Assembly: GCA_963781495.1 (NCBI GenBank)
Contig: CAWAFX010000004.1
Span: 124,001-188,000 of the forward strand
Direction of reading: 5' to 3'
From: Mayfieldus sp963781495
GTDB lineage: Bacteria; Actinomycetota; Thermoleophilia; Solirubrobacterales; 70-9
Length of the DNA stretch: 64,000 nt
A program made the translations under genes and the position numbers. Below the pieces are notes generated by a model. It saw nothing but the letters and a program-made list of their open reading frames with translations. It had not been told where the DNA came from and did no database searches. Positions 33,640 through 42,702 of the stretch are shown piece by piece. The first letter of the stretch is position 1, and each line of letters starts with the position of its first letter.

Positions 33640-34551
33640 TCAGGAACGGGGATGCGACTGCTCGTACTGCCTGCGCAGGCGGCTGGGATCGACCCGGGTG
33701 TAGATCTGGGTGGTCGAGATGGACGCATGGCCGAGTAGCTCCTGAATCGAGCGCAGATCGGCTCCCCCCTCGAGAAGATGGGTGGCGAAGGCGTGACGCA
33801 GCGAATGGGGCGAGATCCCGGCCCCGATCGCCGCCTCCCGCACCCAGCGCCGCAGGCGACGGCGCACGTCGGATGACGACAGCCGGCGTCCGCGCCGCGA
33901 GAGCAGCAGCGCCCGCTCGGAGGGCTCGCCGAGCAGAAGCGCCGGGCGGGCGGTCTCGAGGTAGCGCTCGAGGGCCCGCTGGGCCGGCTCGCCGACCGGC
34001 AGCAGCCGCTCCTTGCCTCCCTTGCCGCGGACCCGCAGCTGCTCTGACTCGAAGTCGATCGAATCAAGGTCGAGGCTGACGATCTCCTCGCAGCGCAGGC
34101 CGCAGGAATAGGTGAGCTCGAACATCGCCCGATCGCGGACCTCGAGCGGTGTGTGGGCGGGGATGCGATCGAGCAGCTCGGCCATCTGGTCGGGCGCCAG
34201 GACCTTGGGAAGCTTCCCGGGCCGCTTCGGGCTGCCGACCAGGTCGGCCGGGTTCTGCCCCAGCGAGCCGCTGCGGACCAGGTGGTCGTAGAGGCCGCGC
34301 ACCGAGGCCAGCTTGCGGGCCACGGTTGCGGCGGCGGCGCCTGACTCCGAGAGCCGGGCGGCGAACAGGCGCACGTCGCGGTGCTGGACCCCGCCGGGGT
34401 CGGGCAGGCCGCGGTCGCCGGCCCAGGTCGCGAACTGGCGCAGGTCGTTGCCGTAGGCGCGCCGGGTGCGCTCCGCCGCCCCGCGCCCGAGCAGCTCGCG
34501 GTCATAGCCGGCCAGCGCTTCGTCCCAGGTCATGCGTGTGGTCTTCGCCAC
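33640..34551 (-). CDS. xerC: Tyrosine recombinase XerC
   Basis: The 303-residue recombinase has the N-terminal SAM-like core-binding domain (WDEALAGYDRELL) and the catalytic domain. The active site is complete: Arg153 in CGLRCEEIVSL, Lys177 in VRGKGGKERLLP, His249 and Arg252 in HSLRHAFATH, His275 in LLGHASISTTQ and Tyr284 in QIYTRV. With XerD it resolves chromosome dimers at dif. It starts with GTG at 34549-34551 or ATG at 34531-34533. A 120-bp palindrome lies between it and the L,D-transpeptidase gene upstream. Confidence 0.9.
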   Translation of the reverse strand: MAKTTRMTWDEALAGYDRELLGRGAAERTRRAYGNDLRQFATWAGDRGLPDPGGVQHRDVRLFAARLSESGAAAATVARKLASVRGLYDHLVRSGSLGQNPADLVGSPKRPGKLPKVLAPDQMAELLDRIPAHTPLEVRDRAMFELTYSCGLRCEEIVSLDLDSIDFESEQLRVRGKGGKERLLPVGEPAQRALERYLETARPALLLGEPSERALLLSRRGRRLSSSDVRRRLRRWVREAAIGAGISPHSLRHAFATHLLEGGADLRSIQELLGHASISTTQIYTRVDPSRLRRQYEQSHPRS

Positions 34552-34588
34552 GCACGAGTTGACGCCTGCACCGGCCCGTGCGAAGGGT

Positions 34589-34710
34589 TAGGCCGCGGGA
34601 ACCAAGCAGTTTGGGGGGACGCAGCCGAGCGGCGAAGCGAGCGCACTTGCGTCGTGCGTGAGCGAGACGCGAGGCGAGGACGCCCAAATGCGCCGGTTAT
34701 CCGCGGCCTA
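34589..34710. repeat. Long imperfect palindrome between ldt and xerC
   Basis: TAGGCCGCGG (34589-34598) and CCGCGGCCTA (34701-34710) form the outer stem and include the stop codon of the L,D-transpeptidase. TTTGGG (34610-34615) pairs with CCCAAA (34683-34688), and CGCAC/GTGCG (34642-34646, 34654-34658) close the apical loop. It could end the transpeptidase mRNA or be a dispersed palindromic repeat. Confidence 0.55.
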
Positions 34711-35844
34711 CTGGATGTAGATCGGCGTGCCTACGGGGACCTTGGGGTAAAGCTCAATCACGTCCGGGATCGACATCCGCACGCAGCCGTGCGAGACCGG
34801 CTGGCCGATCGACCAGGTCTCGTCGGTGCCGTGGATCCCGGCGCCGGCGAAGATCCCAAGCCAGCGGGCCTTGATCGGGTCCTCGGGGCCGGGCGGAATC
34901 GTCTGCCCGGCGAGGCTCCCGGCCCAGGCGGAGTTGGGGACGTGCCAGGAGGGATTTACCTGCTTGTCCTGGATGTGGTAGAGCCCGGCAGGAGTCTCCA
35001 GCCCGGTCTGGCCGACCGCGACCGAGTAGCTCTTGGTCTGCTTGAGGTTCTGCCAGAGGCGCAGGGTGAAGTTGGCGCGGTCGAGAGTCAGGTAGACCGG
35101 GTACTTCGACGCCACCTGACTGGTGCTGACCTGCGGCTTTTCGATCACGACATGGGCGTTGACGAGCTTGTTGCGGCCGCCGTTGTTGAGGGCGGTCTCG
35201 ACGCCGGCAACGAGCTTCCCCTGCTTCAGGGTGCGGCCGTTCTGGGCCGGAACCACGTTCAGCGAATCGCCGCTCGGGCTGACCGAGGCGTCCTGGGGAT
35301 CGCGATCGACCTGCTTGGCCACGTTGCCGACGAAGTCGCGGACCGCCGCGTGGGAATAGCTGACCTCGGGCTTGACGTTGTCGTCGACGGAGTCGCCGGT
35401 CACGTAGCGGAACACCCGCGCCGGGACCCCCCATGACTGGCTGGCGGCGACCGCCTCGTCGACCATCCCGTTGACGTCGGCGCGGATCTTCAGCTCCCCG
35501 GCCGGCAGCTTGTAGGTCGCGCTGCCGAGCTTGACCTTGACCGAGTGGTGCAGGGGCGCCACGAGGCGGCGCTGGATGCGCTGTGCCGCCTGCTGGCGAC
35601 TCAGCCCGCCGACGTCGACGCCGCCGACCTTGACCCCGTCGGCGATCGTGTCCTTGTGCGAGGAGTCATAGGCGTATGCCCCGACCGCGGCGACGATCAG
35701 CAGCAGTCCCAGCACCCCGAGCACGATCGTGATCACGCGCAGCTCCCAGCCGCCGATCGACACCCATCGGCCGCCGGATCCGGGATCGCCGGCAGCGGCT
35801 CCCCCGGCGCTTGCGTCTGCGTTTACTGCGTCGTTCTTGGCCAT
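34708..35844 (-). CDS. L,D-transpeptidase with PG_binding_4 domain
   Basis: The 378-residue protein has a short cytoplasmic N-terminus, one transmembrane helix (VITIVLGVLGLLLIVAAVG, about residues 37-55), repeats of the YoaR/PG_binding_4 type (IRADVNGMVDEAVAAS) and a C-terminal YkuD domain. The YkuD domain has GTPAGLYHI-like TPAGLYHIQDKQV and the catalytic motif HGTDETWSIG...SHGCVRM, with Cys354. It makes 3-3 cross-links in peptidoglycan or anchors proteins. It is probably the first gene of the run towards xerC, unless the palindrome after it ends transcription. Confidence 0.9.
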   Translation of the reverse strand: MAKNDAVNADASAGGAAAGDPGSGGRWVSIGGWELRVITIVLGVLGLLLIVAAVGAYAYDSSHKDTIADGVKVGGVDVGGLSRQQAAQRIQRRLVAPLHHSVKVKLGSATYKLPAGELKIRADVNGMVDEAVAASQSWGVPARVFRYVTGDSVDDNVKPEVSYSHAAVRDFVGNVAKQVDRDPQDASVSPSGDSLNVVPAQNGRTLKQGKLVAGVETALNNGGRNKLVNAHVVIEKPQVSTSQVASKYPVYLTLDRANFTLRLWQNLKQTKSYSVAVGQTGLETPAGLYHIQDKQVNPSWHVPNSAWAGSLAGQTIPPGPEDPIKARWLGIFAGAGIHGTDETWSIGQPVSHGCVRMSIPDVIELYPKVPVGTPIYIQ

Positions 35845-35945
35845 GACCAGTCCGTCCCCCTGCTGCGCAGATTTTAGGCAGGCCGATCAGTCGGCATTTT
35901 GCTCAACCGGGCCTGCAAGCGCCAGACCAACGAATTGCCGACCCG

Positions 35946-37085
35946 TCAGCCCTCGTCCTCACCCGAATCGCCCTCGACCGGGGCCGCGGCGCCGAACAGA
36001 CCGGCGTCGGCGCCGCGCCGGACGTTGGGCTCGGTGCGGCGCACGTGCGGGCTCCAGCGCAGAAACTCCTCCACCTCGCGCTCGTAGCGGTAAGGCTCGT
36101 GCGCGCCGGCCAGGACCGGGCGCAGCCGCATGTGCTCGCCGAGGCTGAGGACCGCCTCGCGTGAGGTGTACCCGTAGCGGAAGCCGGTCGCCTTCAGCTT
36201 GCGGTTGTCGACCCCGCGCCCGAAGCGCAGCTGGTTGAGCATCTCGTCGGGGACCCGCAGGCCGAGCCGGCGCAGCGGGCCGACCGCGAGCCCGGTTCCC
36301 CAGGGCGGCAGGATCGGCAGGGCGCGCTTGCCGAGCAGCCCGATCACCTCCGAGAGCGCAAGCACGCCGTCGGCGGCGACGTTGTAGGTCCCGGGGAGGT
36401 CGTTGAAGGCACTGTGCTCGAGGGCGTGGACGATGTCGTCCTCGTGGGCGAACTGGTAGCGGGGATCGAAGCCGAGGATCATCGGGATCCCCGGCAGCGC
36501 GAACATCCGCGTGTGCGAGGTGTCGACGCTGGGGCCGAGGACGTTGGCGCAGCGCAGGATCGTCACCGTCAGGTCGCTGCGCTTCTCTCCATAGTCGGCG
36601 ACCGAAGCCTCGGCCTCGACGATGTCGCGCTCGATCGCGGTTCGCGGTGGGTGCTGGCGCTGCATCTCCTCGGTGAAGAAGGCGGGATCGTCCTGCTCGC
36701 AGCCGTACCAGTGGGCCGAGCTCTTGAAGATCAGCTTGCGGACCGGCGAGTCGGGGCCGCCACAGGCGGCGAGGATGTTGAGGGTGCCGATGACGTTGTT
36801 CTCGTGCGCGTCGGAGCGCGAGGTGGCGATCGCATCGACGACCAGCCGGGTGTCGATCACGGTGTCGATCTGGGCCGCCTGCACGATGCGCTGGATCAGC
36901 GAGTGCTGGTTTCCGACCTTGACGTACTCGGTCCGCTCCAGCTCGCGGGTCGGTTCGCGAGTGTCGACGCCGATGATCGCCTCGATCTCGGGGAAGGACT
37001 CCAGCGCCTGGGCGAGCCGGCCGCCCCAGTAGGTCGAGAGCCCGGTGACGAGGACGCGGCGGGCGGATTGCGGCCCGGCGCTCAT
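35946..37085 (-). CDS. NAD-dependent epimerase/dehydratase paired with an acyltransferase
   Basis: The 379-residue SDR begins RRVLVTGLSTYWGGRLAQAL, where the second nucleotide-loop glycine motif is GLSTYWGG rather than GGAGFIG. It contains LIFKSSAHWYG and TVTILRCANVLGPSV. Its stop is far from the next gene, but its start overlaps the acyltransferase stop by four bases. The same order, a galE2-like epimerase with a PlsC-like acyltransferase, is conserved in actinobacteria such as mycobacteria. That suggests a shared role in lipid or glycolipid synthesis. The substrate is unknown. Confidence 0.8.
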   Translation of the reverse strand: MSAGPQSARRVLVTGLSTYWGGRLAQALESFPEIEAIIGVDTREPTRELERTEYVKVGNQHSLIQRIVQAAQIDTVIDTRLVVDAIATSRSDAHENNVIGTLNILAACGGPDSPVRKLIFKSSAHWYGCEQDDPAFFTEEMQRQHPPRTAIERDIVEAEASVADYGEKRSDLTVTILRCANVLGPSVDTSHTRMFALPGIPMILGFDPRYQFAHEDDIVHALEHSAFNDLPGTYNVAADGVLALSEVIGLLGKRALPILPPWGTGLAVGPLRRLGLRVPDEMLNQLRFGRGVDNRKLKATGFRYGYTSREAVLSLGEHMRLRPVLAGAHEPYRYEREVEEFLRWSPHVRRTEPNVRRGADAGLFGAAAPVEGDSGEDEG

Positions 37086-37978
37086 CCGAACCAGACCGAC
37101 TTTCGCGCCGCGACCATCTCGTGCACGTTCTCCTGGATCCGCGCCCGCACCTCCTGCGAGAGCGTCTGCACCAGCGCCTTGTCCTCGTGCGCGCCGGCAC
37201 CGAGCTCGGCGGTGTCGATCGGTTCCAGGAAGCGGATCCGGAACTTCGCCGGCAGATAGCCGAGCATCCCCAGGGGCCCGAACCAGGGGAAGGTCGGAGT
37301 GATCGGGAAATAGATCAGCCCGGTCAGCTTGCGCAGCGCCGCGACCTGGGCGAAGACCGGCGCCGCCTCCTCGGCTCCGACGACGCAGACCGGCACCAGC
37401 TTCGCCTGGGCCCGCATCGCCGCGGTGACGAACCCGCCGCGCCCGAAGCGGCGCAGCCGGTAGCGCTGGTGAAACGGCTTCTCGGTCCCCTTGCGGCCCT
37501 CGGGGAAGACCAGCACCAGCTGCTCCTCGTCATAGAGGAGCCGGTGCACGTTGGCCGGATGGGCGGCGACGCAGCCGATCTTCGGGATCAGCATCGAGAA
37601 CAGCGGATAGCCCTTGAAGAAGTGCTCGACGGTGACGTTGAGCGGCCGCGGGCTCGGATGCTCCTCGCGGATCGCACGGGCGATCGTCGCCGCGTCGGGC
37701 GGCAGGGCGCCGGAGTGGTTGGAGACCAGAAGCGCGCCGCCGCTGGAGGGCACGTTCTCGACCCCCTCGACCTCGGCCCGGAACCAGTAGCGGTAGAAGA
37801 ACTCGACCAGGGTGCGGTCGAAGATGCCCTCGATGCGCTCCGAGCGGCCCCAGTCGTTGACCTGCCGGTCGGGCTCGATCGCCGGCAGCAGGTCGCGGTC
37901 GCGCGGCACCGGCAGGTCGCGGTCGGTCCCCTCGGCGGCGGCCGGAATCCCGGCCAGGGATGTGCGATCTGGCGCCAC
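37082..37978 (-). CDS. Lysophospholipid/glycerolipid acyltransferase (PlsC-like)
   Basis: The 298-residue protein has the acyltransferase block GGALLVSNHSGALPPDA, where the His and Asp of the catalytic motif are six residues apart instead of the usual four. LVLVFPEGRKGTEKPF binds the phosphate of the acceptor. The family moves acyl chains from acyl-ACP or CoA to lysolipids. The overlap with the epimerase marks a conserved pair. The alpha/beta hydrolase begins 9 bp further on, so the three genes are likely one operon. Confidence 0.85.
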   Translation of the reverse strand: MAPDRTSLAGIPAAAEGTDRDLPVPRDRDLLPAIEPDRQVNDWGRSERIEGIFDRTLVEFFYRYWFRAEVEGVENVPSSGGALLVSNHSGALPPDAATIARAIREEHPSPRPLNVTVEHFFKGYPLFSMLIPKIGCVAAHPANVHRLLYDEEQLVLVFPEGRKGTEKPFHQRYRLRRFGRGGFVTAAMRAQAKLVPVCVVGAEEAAPVFAQVAALRKLTGLIYFPITPTFPWFGPLGMLGYLPAKFRIRFLEPIDTAELGAGAHEDKALVQTLSQEVRARIQENVHEMVAARKSVWFG

Positions 37979-37987
37979 GCAGAAAAG

Positions 37988-38878
37988 CTAGCGAGAGACG
38001 GCCTTCTTGCCCGAGCGGGAGGCGCTGAGGCGCGAGGCGATCACCTTGCCCCAGTCGGCGTCCTCTATCCGCGCCGGCTCGGTCGATGCGACGAAGTCGC
38101 CCAGCACCGCGGCCAGGCCCTCGGGGTCTTCGAGGTGGGGGAAGTGGGCGGCCTTCGGAAGGGTCTCGAAGCGGCTGCCCGGGGCCTCCTCGTGGGCCCG
38201 GCGGCCGTGGGCGAGCGGAATCGTCTGGTCGCGCTCGCCCCAGACGATCATGGTCGGGAAGGAGCGCAGCAGGTAGAGACGGTCGCGGGCGCTGACCCGC
38301 TGGCCGCGGGCATCGATCACCGAGCGCAGCGTCTGCAGAAAGGCCTTGCGGCCACCGGGCTGCTGCAGAGGCGCCAGCGCCCTGGCGATCGCCTGCAGAT
38401 AGACGCCCTTGCCGATCCCGCGCTCGCGCATCCGCCCGCCGGCGTCCGAGAGCCCGGCGAGGACGCGGGGATGGGCGGCAACCCAGAGCAGCGCCGCCGC
38501 TCCCGGCAGCGCGGCGCCGCGCAGCAGCGGGCTGACCTCGCGCCCGAGGCCGCCGCTGGAGACGAGGACGAGGCGCTCGGTGCGCTGGGGGAATTGGTAG
38601 AAGAACTGCATCGCCACGCCGCCTCCGAGCGAGTGGCCGACGATCGTCGCCCGGTCGACCCCGATCGTCGCCAGCAGGTCGCGGATGCTCGCCGCATGGG
38701 CGCCGAGCGAGTAATCGCCGCGCACCGCCGCCGAGTCGCCGTGACCGATCAGGTCCGGGGCGATCACCTGGTAGCTGCCCGCGAGCCGCAGGGCGACCTC
38801 CTCCCAGTGGCGCGAGGAATTGACCATTCCGTGGATCAGCACCACCGGCGGGCCGCTGCCGGCGGTGCGATAGATCAT
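37988..38878 (-). CDS. Alpha/beta hydrolase
   Basis: The protein is 296 residues from the ATG at 38876-38878. Homology seems to run further upstream (ELHGHR before MIYRTAG), so translation may really start at a rare codon such as CTG near 38917. The fold is marked by PPVVLIHGMVNSSRHWEEV (oxyanion HG), the nucleophile elbow IVGHSLGGGVAMQF, the acid in MIVWGERDQTIP and the final His in AAHFPHLEDP. It is a single-domain esterase or lipase-like enzyme with no visible signal peptide. It probably belongs to the operon with the acyltransferase and epimerase. Confidence 0.8.
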   Translation of the reverse strand: MIYRTAGSGPPVVLIHGMVNSSRHWEEVALRLAGSYQVIAPDLIGHGDSAAVRGDYSLGAHAASIRDLLATIGVDRATIVGHSLGGGVAMQFFYQFPQRTERLVLVSSGGLGREVSPLLRGAALPGAAALLWVAAHPRVLAGLSDAGGRMRERGIGKGVYLQAIARALAPLQQPGGRKAFLQTLRSVIDARGQRVSARDRLYLLRSFPTMIVWGERDQTIPLAHGRRAHEEAPGSRFETLPKAAHFPHLEDPEGLAAVLGDFVASTEPARIEDADWGKVIASRLSASRSGKKAVSR

Positions 38879-38980
38879 TCGGTGGCCGTGCAGCTCGGTC
38901 TGTTGGACTTCGAACAGAGCCGGGCACCTTAGCTTGCAGGCCGCGTTCCGCGGCCCTGAGCGCCGATATGTTTCGCACCC

Positions 38981-39694
38981 GTGCGCTCCAAGGACAAGGT
39001 CCGGCAGGAAATCTGGAAGGCGATGGACCGCGAAGGCGTTTCGCGGTTTCCCGGTGCCGAGGGGCGGATCCCGAACTTTGCCGGCGCCAAACTGGCCGCG
39101 GAGCGACTCGCCTCGCACCGGCTCTGGAAACGGGCCCAGGTGATCAAGGCCAATCCCGACTCGCCCCAGACCCACGCCCGACGCGCGGCCCTGGAGCAGG
39201 GAAAGACGCTGATCATGGCGGTGCCGCGGCTGCGCGACCCGCACCCATTCCGCCTTCTGGATCCGAAGAAGCTCTCCAAGCAGGCGACCCGCGAGGCGGC
39301 GACGATCAAGGGCGCGCTGCGCCACGGGCGCGTCGTCGCCGTCGACGAGCTGCCCGAGGTCGACTTCGTGCTCTGCGGCTCGGTCGCCGTCAACCTCAGC
39401 GGCGCCAGGGTCGGTAAGGGCGGCGGCTTCTCCGACCTCGAGTACGGGATCCTGATCGACGCCGGCAGGATCGACGACCACACCTGCGTCGCCACCACCG
39501 TGCACCCGATCCAGATCGTCCGCGAGCACCTGATGATGACCGCCCACGACCTGCCGGTAGACCTCGTGGCGACCCCACGGGCGGCGATCGAGGTCGAGCG
39601 CCAGTACGACCGCCCGCGGGGGATCCTCTGGGACCACCTGCAGCCACCGCAGATCCGCGAGATCCCGATCCTCGAGCGGATGGGCTACGCCTAG
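38981..39694 (+). CDS. 5-formyltetrahydrofolate cyclo-ligase-like protein (MTHFS domain)
   Basis: The 237-residue protein, with a GTG start at 38981, has the cyclo-ligase signature VAVNLSGARVGKGGGFSDLE and a final GILWDHLQPPQIREIPIL. 5-formyl-THF cyclo-ligase turns folinate into 5,10-methenyl-THF with ATP. This form is longer than the minimal enzyme at its N-terminus. It lies 102 bp from the divergent hydrolase and 29 bp before the next hydrolase. Confidence 0.8.
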   Translation: MRSKDKVRQEIWKAMDREGVSRFPGAEGRIPNFAGAKLAAERLASHRLWKRAQVIKANPDSPQTHARRAALEQGKTLIMAVPRLRDPHPFRLLDPKKLSKQATREAATIKGALRHGRVVAVDELPEVDFVLCGSVAVNLSGARVGKGGGFSDLEYGILIDAGRIDDHTCVATTVHPIQIVREHLMMTAHDLPVDLVATPRAAIEVERQYDRPRGILWDHLQPPQIREIPILERMGYA

Positions 39695-39723
39695 CGACGG
39701 CGATCGGCGGGTAGACGGAGGAA

Positions 39724-40761
39724 ATGGCGGCGACGCAGCGTGAGCAGCGCAGGCAAGGCCGGGCTGAGCGGCGCCGGCGCAAGCTCTGGGTAACCGGCAC
39801 CCCCTGGCAGAAGCGCCCCGCCCCCACTCCCAGCGACGGCCCGGACCCTTACGGTGAACCCGATCCGCAATGGATGGGCATCGACTGGCGCCGGCACCTG
39901 AAGCGGATCGAGCTGGCGACGCCGGAGCTGGAGCCCCATCCCGGCAGCCCGGCCGATCCCGCACGCACCGAGCTCAACTACGTCGAGATCGGAAGCGGCG
40001 AGCCCGTCGTCCTCGTCCACGGCCTCGGCGGCTGCTGGCAGAACTGGCTCGAGAACATCCCCCACCTGGCCGCCTCGCACCGGGTGATCGTCCCCGACCT
40101 GCCTGGGTTCGGCGAGAGCCCGATACCCGGGTGGGAGATCACGATCGAGGCCTACGGGAAGGTCCTCGGACGCCTGCTCGAGGAGCTCGACACAGGGCCG
40201 GTCTCTCTGGTCGGCAACTCGATGGGCGGCTTCATCTCCGCCGAGGTGGTCGTCGCGCAGCCCAACCACGTCAAGCGCCTGGCACTGGTCTCAGCCGCCG
40301 GCGTCTCGCATGCGCGCATGTACCGAGCCCCGGCCGCGACCGTGGGACGCATGGCCCGCACCGCGGCGCCGTTCACGGGTCGCCATGGCGAGCGGGCGCT
40401 GAAGCGTCCCGGCCTGCGCCATCGCGTCTTTCGCGGCCTCTTCTACAAGCCGACGGCGCTGCGCCCGGAGCTGATCTGGGAGATCACCCAACATGGGCTC
40501 GAGTCGCCGGGCCTCGTCGCCGCGATCCGGGCCCTGTCCGGCTACGACATCCTTGACCGGCTCGAGGACGTCGACGCGCCCACCCTGATCGTCTGGGGCC
40601 AGGACGACTACGTCGTCCCCGCCACCGACGCGCTCGAGTACGCGCAGCTACTCCCGCACGCGCAGCTGGAGATCTTCAACCGCTGCGGGCACCTGCCGAT
40701 GGCCGAGCGCCCGGTGCGTTTCAACCGGGTGCTCGAGCGCTTCCTCGCCGAGGGCGGCTGA
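39724..40761 (+). CDS. Alpha/beta hydrolase
   Basis: The 345-residue protein has a basic N-terminus (REQRRQGRAERRRRK) and then a hydrolase fold. EPVVLVHGLGGCWQNWLENI holds the oxyanion glycine, SLVGNSMGGFISAEVV the nucleophile serine, IVWGQDDYVVPATDAL the acid and NRCGHLPMAERP the histidine. It follows the folate gene by 29 bp. A role in lipid or xenobiotic hydrolysis is likely but the substrate is unknown. Confidence 0.8.
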   Translation: MAATQREQRRQGRAERRRRKLWVTGTPWQKRPAPTPSDGPDPYGEPDPQWMGIDWRRHLKRIELATPELEPHPGSPADPARTELNYVEIGSGEPVVLVHGLGGCWQNWLENIPHLAASHRVIVPDLPGFGESPIPGWEITIEAYGKVLGRLLEELDTGPVSLVGNSMGGFISAEVVVAQPNHVKRLALVSAAGVSHARMYRAPAATVGRMARTAAPFTGRHGERALKRPGLRHRVFRGLFYKPTALRPELIWEITQHGLESPGLVAAIRALSGYDILDRLEDVDAPTLIVWGQDDYVVPATDALEYAQLLPHAQLEIFNRCGHLPMAERPVRFNRVLERFLAEGG

Positions 40762-40767
40762 GCGAAC

Positions 40768-41040
40768 TCAGGCGGCGGCGAACCGCTGCTCGGCCCGGGC
40801 CCGGCGCTTCGCCGCTTCGACCTCGCGGTCCTTCGGCGGCGCCGAGGTGACGAGACCGTCGAGCAGCTTCGTGGTCGCCTGGGCGACCTCGGCGACGGCC
40901 AACTCGAAGGCCTCTGTGTTTGCCTGCGAGGGCTTGCTCGAGCCGCTCACCTTGCGCACGTATTGCAGCGCGGCGGAGCGGATCTCCTCCTCGGTCGCTT
41001 CGGGCTCGAAGTTGTGAAGGGTGCGGATGTTTCTACACAT
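40768..41040 (-). CDS. DUF2277 family protein
   Basis: The 90-residue protein starts MCRNIRTLHNFEPEATEEEI and continues SAALQYVRKVSGSSKPSQAN, the fixed opening of DUF2277. A helical C-terminus follows with basic residues. The family is common in actinobacteria and its function is unknown. It converges with the hydrolase at 40761, with 6 bp between the stops. Confidence 0.9.
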   Translation of the reverse strand: MCRNIRTLHNFEPEATEEEIRSAALQYVRKVSGSSKPSQANTEAFELAVAEVAQATTKLLDGLVTSAPPKDREVEAAKRRARAEQRFAAA

Positions 41041-41116
41041 GGGGTCAGCCTAGCGATCGCCCTCGGTACCGATTAGTGCCCTTGCCGCCCCTCCACCCGG
41101 CATCTAGGATCCCCCC

Positions 41117-42697
41117 ATGTCTCGATTGCGGGTGGCGGGGGCGCTATTGGCGATGGCAATCTGGGGGTCTATGGCCGCCACGGCGCTGGGAAAGGCGGGC
41201 GACCTCGACCCCAGCTTCGGCAGCGGCGGCAAGGCAACCTTTGCGCAGGGGCCCAACGACGGGACCGCGGAGATCGACCTGCAGGCGGACGGCAAGATCG
41301 TCGCCGGCGTAACCGCGGGCGGGAACCTCGGCGTGATCCGGGTTACGCCGCAGGGCGCCATCGATACCTCGTTTGGAAGCGGTGGCCTTGCCCAGGCCGA
41401 TCTCGGAGGCTCCGAGACGGGGGGACTGGCCGTGGTCGGGCCAGGGGGGATCTACGCGGCGGGAACATCGTCGCTCAGCGCCCCGACCCGGTTGCGTCTT
41501 GGCTTCGCCCGGTTCAACCCACAGGGCCAGGTCGTCACCTCGTTTTCCTCCCGCTACGACCTCCTGTCGGCGAGTACTAACGACCAAGGTCACGGCCTCG
41601 CCATTGCTCCGAATGGAAGCGTGCTGGTCTCCGGAGACAGCAACGGGCGCAATGCCAGCGTCGAAGATCCAGCTGTCGCGCGACTCAGCTCAGACGGTGT
41701 CTTCGATTCCGGGTTCGGCGCCAACGGTGGAGCCTCCGTCCCCCTCGGGGGCGGCACCAACGCCGCCTTCTCCCCCTCCGTCGCGGGCCAGCAAGACGGC
41801 AAGGTCGTGCTGGGCGCGAACGCCTTCAGCGGCGGCGTCTTCGTGATTCGCTTCACCTCCGCCGGATCGCCGGACGGCTCGTTCGGGACCACGGGTCAGG
41901 TTGGGCTGCCCGGGATGACCACGGGCGGCGCAGTCGCGATCCAGCCGGACGGCAAGCTGCTCGTGGCCGGCGGGGACGGATCTGACGCGGTCGTCGAGCG
42001 ACTCACCTCGGGCGGCGGCCTCGACGCAACGTTCAGCGGCGATGGCCGCGCCACGGTCGACTTCGGCGCCACGGACGTCGCCAGCGACGTGGCGCTGCAG
42101 CCGGACGGGAAGATCGTGATCGCCGGCACAGCGGCGAGTGGGGATCAAAGCGATTTCGGGGTCGCTCGTCTGCAGCCGAACGGGAGTCTGGACACGACGT
42201 TCGGGGACGGCGGCGTCTCCCGGGTCGATTTCGAGCCGGGAGATGCCGGCAACGCCCTGGCGATCCAGCCCGACGGCAAGATCGTCGTTGGCGGTGAGAG
42301 CGGAGCCAGCGTCGTCAACCCGCCCTTCAGCGGCACCCTCTCCATGATCCGCCTCCAGGGCGACCCCGGCGGAGCCGCGAAGAAGGCGAAGTGCGGCGGC
42401 AAGAAGGCGACGGTCGTCGGCACCAAGGGCAAGGACCGGCTCAAGGGGACGCGCAAGCGCGACGTGATCGCCGGCCTGGGCGGCAAGGACAAGATCAAGG
42501 GGCTGAAGGGCAACGACCTGATCTGCGGCGGCAACGGCAAGGACAAGCTCGTCGGCGGACCGGGCAAGGACAAGCTGCTCGGCCAAGGCGGCAACGACAT
42601 CCTGATCGGCGGCCCCGGCAAGGACACGCTCAAGGGCGGCCCGGGGAAGCGCGACAAGCTGAACGGCGGCCCCGGCAAGGACGTGCAGAAGCCGTAG
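41117..42697 (+). CDS. Secreted delta-60 repeat beta-propeller with lysine-rich RTX-like tail
   Basis: The 526-residue protein has a signal peptide (SRLRVAGALLAMAIWGSMAA) and at least six delta-60 repeats of the type LDPSFGSGGKATF ... IQPDGKIVVGG (residues 30-410), which form a beta-propeller. The C-terminal 100 residues are RTX-like nonapeptides (GGNGKDKLVGGPGKDKLLG) in which lysine occurs at positions often held by Asn or Asp. It is likely exported and may bind calcium or polyanions. A perfect hairpin follows between this gene and converging ilvD. Confidence 0.8.
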   Translation: MSRLRVAGALLAMAIWGSMAATALGKAGDLDPSFGSGGKATFAQGPNDGTAEIDLQADGKIVAGVTAGGNLGVIRVTPQGAIDTSFGSGGLAQADLGGSETGGLAVVGPGGIYAAGTSSLSAPTRLRLGFARFNPQGQVVTSFSSRYDLLSASTNDQGHGLAIAPNGSVLVSGDSNGRNASVEDPAVARLSSDGVFDSGFGANGGASVPLGGGTNAAFSPSVAGQQDGKVVLGANAFSGGVFVIRFTSAGSPDGSFGTTGQVGLPGMTTGGAVAIQPDGKLLVAGGDGSDAVVERLTSGGGLDATFSGDGRATVDFGATDVASDVALQPDGKIVIAGTAASGDQSDFGVARLQPNGSLDTTFGDGGVSRVDFEPGDAGNALAIQPDGKIVVGGESGASVVNPPFSGTLSMIRLQGDPGGAAKKAKCGGKKATVVGTKGKDRLKGTRKRDVIAGLGGKDKIKGLKGNDLICGGNGKDKLVGGPGKDKLLGQGGNDILIGGPGKDTLKGGPGKRDKLNGGPGKDVQKP

Positions 42698-42702
42698 CGG
42701 GC

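Noticed and set aside
37121..38932. Plus-strand open frame of about 600 codons
   Set aside because: It is antisense to the acyltransferase and hydrolase and has no recognisable domain; its composition is Arg/Gly/Asp-rich as expected for a shadow frame.
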